From Acidimicrobiales bacterium (GTDB taxonomy: Bacteria; Actinomycetota; Acidimicrobiia; Acidimicrobiales; Poriferisodalaceae): DNA of 6,082 nt. Positions 4,942-6,082 of this stretch are shown one piece after another. A model generated the notes under the pieces. The model saw only the letters and a program-made list of their open reading frames with translations. It searched no databases and was not told the origin of the DNA. Numbering within the stretch: the first letter of the stretch is position 1; every line of letters starts with the position of its first letter. Made by a program: the position numbers and the translations under genes. The stretch covers positions 1 through 6,082 of the forward strand of contig JASMKJ010000037.1 of the NCBI GenBank assembly GCA_030749275.1. The letters are read 5' to 3'.

Positions 4942-6082
4942 GTGCTCGACAATTACCGGGTGATTGACCTTACCGACCGTCGCGGTTGGATGACCGGCTT
5001 CTTGCTTGCTCAATTGGGATGTGACGTCATCGTTGCCGAACCAGATGGAGGATGGCCACGAGACGATTGGTTTGAGGCATACAACCGAGGAAAGCGATCC
5101 GTCGTCGTGAGTGACAGCGATGCCCTTGAGGACCTCGTTGCCGATGCCGACTTCGTTATCGACTGCGGGGCACACCCGCTGCCCGTAGATCTCGCTAAGT
5201 TCCGTGCCAACAACCCGCGACTCATAACAGTGTCACTATCACCGTTCGGCGCGGACGGACCGAAAGCCGACTGGTTAGCGACTGACCTAACGCTGGTAGC
5301 AGCCAGTGGTCAAATGATTTGCAACGGGGACACAGACCGACCCCCTGTCAGAATTTCAATTCCACAGGCTTGGTCCCACGCGGCATCTCAAGCAATGCTC
5401 GGTGCGCTAGTCGCCAACGATGAACGATCTCGCTCTGGTCTCGGCCAGCATGTCGACGTTTCGGCTCAGCAAGCAATGGCTGAAACTGCTCTCCCCGCGA
5501 TCCTGCATGGACCCGCCGGTCTACCACCTCAAGAACGTATGGCAGGCGGAGTGCAGCAGGGCCCTGTGCATCTGCGGTGGACGTATCCCTGCTCCGACGG
5601 AGAGGTGCTGATCACCGTCGCATTCGGACCAATGATCGGTCCGATGTTTCAACGGTTCATGGACTGGATGTGTGCTGAGGGAGGTTGTGACGAAGCGACC
5701 CGTGACAAAGACTGGGTTGATTTCGCCCTGCATATCCAAACCGGCGACGAAACCCTCGAAGAATTATCTCGAGTAATGGACCTCATAGCTGAGTTCGCCA
5801 AGACCAAAACGAAGGCCGAATTTCTAAACGAGAGTTTGAAACGGACGCTGCTGGTCACCCCAATAACGGACTTGGCCGATGTGGTTGAAAGTGAGCAATT
5901 CGCGGCTCGCGAATTCTGGGATGAAGTTGCTGGCACTCGTCACCCAGGTCCCTTTATTCACGCCAGCGAATCACCTCTGCAACGTCTAGGCCCAGCACCC
6001 GCTTTGGGACAACATGATGAAGAGGTCCAACTCTCGCGCCAGGCCTCCCCGCAGTTCCCTCAAGACATCCAAGAACCTGAAC
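4942..6082 (+). CDS. CaiB/BaiF (class III) CoA-transferase family protein (3' partial)
   Basis: A family III CoA-transferase, which moves CoA between carboxylic acids and acyl-CoA esters, typically in the cytosol for catabolism of unusual acids. It starts at GTG and stays open for 380 codons to the window edge. Marks in order: YRVIDLTD with GWMTGFLLAQLGCDVIVAEPDGG (the N-terminal Rossmann-like strand, 5-37), YNRGKRSV (47-54), LITVSLSPFGADGP (94-107), a DLTLVAASG segment (115-123), GLGQHVDVSAQQAMAE (167-182), and the C-terminal GPAPALGQHDEEV (350-362), which normally closes the family; only a few residues, about 10-30, should be missing unless a second domain follows. At the site of the catalytic Asp of formyl-CoA transferase (after RPPVRISIPQ, 133-142) it has AWSHAASQA, with no Asp. 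Some actinobacterial relatives look similar, so it may use another residue or another chemistry. Donor and acceptor acids are unknown. Confidence 0.92.
   Translation, partial: MLDNYRVIDLTDRRGWMTGFLLAQLGCDVIVAEPDGGWPRDDWFEAYNRGKRSVVVSDSDALEDLVADADFVIDCGAHPLPVDLAKFRANNPRLITVSLSPFGADGPKADWLATDLTLVAASGQMICNGDTDRPPVRISIPQAWSHAASQAMLGALVANDERSRSGLGQHVDVSAQQAMAETALPAILHGPAGLPPQERMAGGVQQGPVHLRWTYPCSDGEVLITVAFGPMIGPMFQRFMDWMCAEGGCDEATRDKDWVDFALHIQTGDETLEELSRVMDLIAEFAKTKTKAEFLNESLKRTLLVTPITDLADVVESEQFAAREFWDEVAGTRHPGPFIHASESPLQRLGPAPALGQHDEEVQLSRQASPQFPQDIQEPE

Noticed and set aside
5649..5936. 95-residue minus-strand ORF
   Set aside because: It lies wholly within the CoA-transferase gene, is rich in Ser and Asn as antisense shadows often are, and shows no recognisable domain or ribosome binding site.

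Overview
This 6.1 kb bacterial window holds nine protein-coding genes in tight blocks. The first gene (5' end missing) and the last (3' end missing) are cut by the window edges. No tRNA, rRNA, CRISPR array or mobile element is visible, and no gene-free stretch exceeds about 115 bases. Base composition looks balanced, near 50% GC. The lineage is uncertain. The CaiB/BaiF enzyme, the CadI-like enzyme and several Shine-Dalgarno-less starts with a TANNNT box 6-7 bases upstream fit a marine or environmental actinobacterium, perhaps Acidimicrobiia-like. The Lrp regulator and the DUF6356-type protein look more proteobacterial, so this stays a guess.

Bases 1-2405 (+) form a three-gene operon: an amidohydrolase-2 family metal hydrolase, a conserved protein with a GWTDGLPIVPP signature, and a small selenoprotein. 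The selenoprotein is the highlight. Reading frame 1890-2405 is interrupted once, by TGA at 2163-2165. The protein reads on across it as GVGD-Sec-GSCSSCSLHDAV, the hallmark of the UGSC (seleno)protein family. A stem-loop directly after the TGA has the geometry of a bacterial SECIS element. A standard gene caller would split the gene into two fragments, 1890-2165 and about 2187-2405. The cellular role of UGSC proteins is not established to my knowledge. The Sec-x-x-Cys-x-x-Cys pattern resembles selenoprotein B of glycine/betaine reductases, so a redox or reductive role is a reasonable hypothesis.

Bases 2410-2883 (-) encode an Lrp/AsnC regulator, tail to tail with the selenoprotein gene with only four bases between stop codons. 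A small DUF6356-type protein (2997-3251, +) diverges from it. Next come two minus-strand genes: an ArsI/CadI-type vicinal-oxygen-chelate enzyme with a paired-cysteine metal site (3268-3684), and upstream of it a SnoaL-like/NTF2-fold protein (3776-4213).

Bases 4299-6082 (+) carry 3-methyladenine DNA glycosylase I, with all zinc and base-recognition residues, followed 25 bases later by a class III (CaiB/BaiF) CoA-transferase that runs off the window end. Functionally the window mixes catabolic or acyl-CoA accessory enzymes, metalloid/thiol chemistry and DNA alkylation repair around a selenoprotein operon. The Sec machinery (selA, selB, selC, selD) is not here and must lie elsewhere if the selenoprotein is made.
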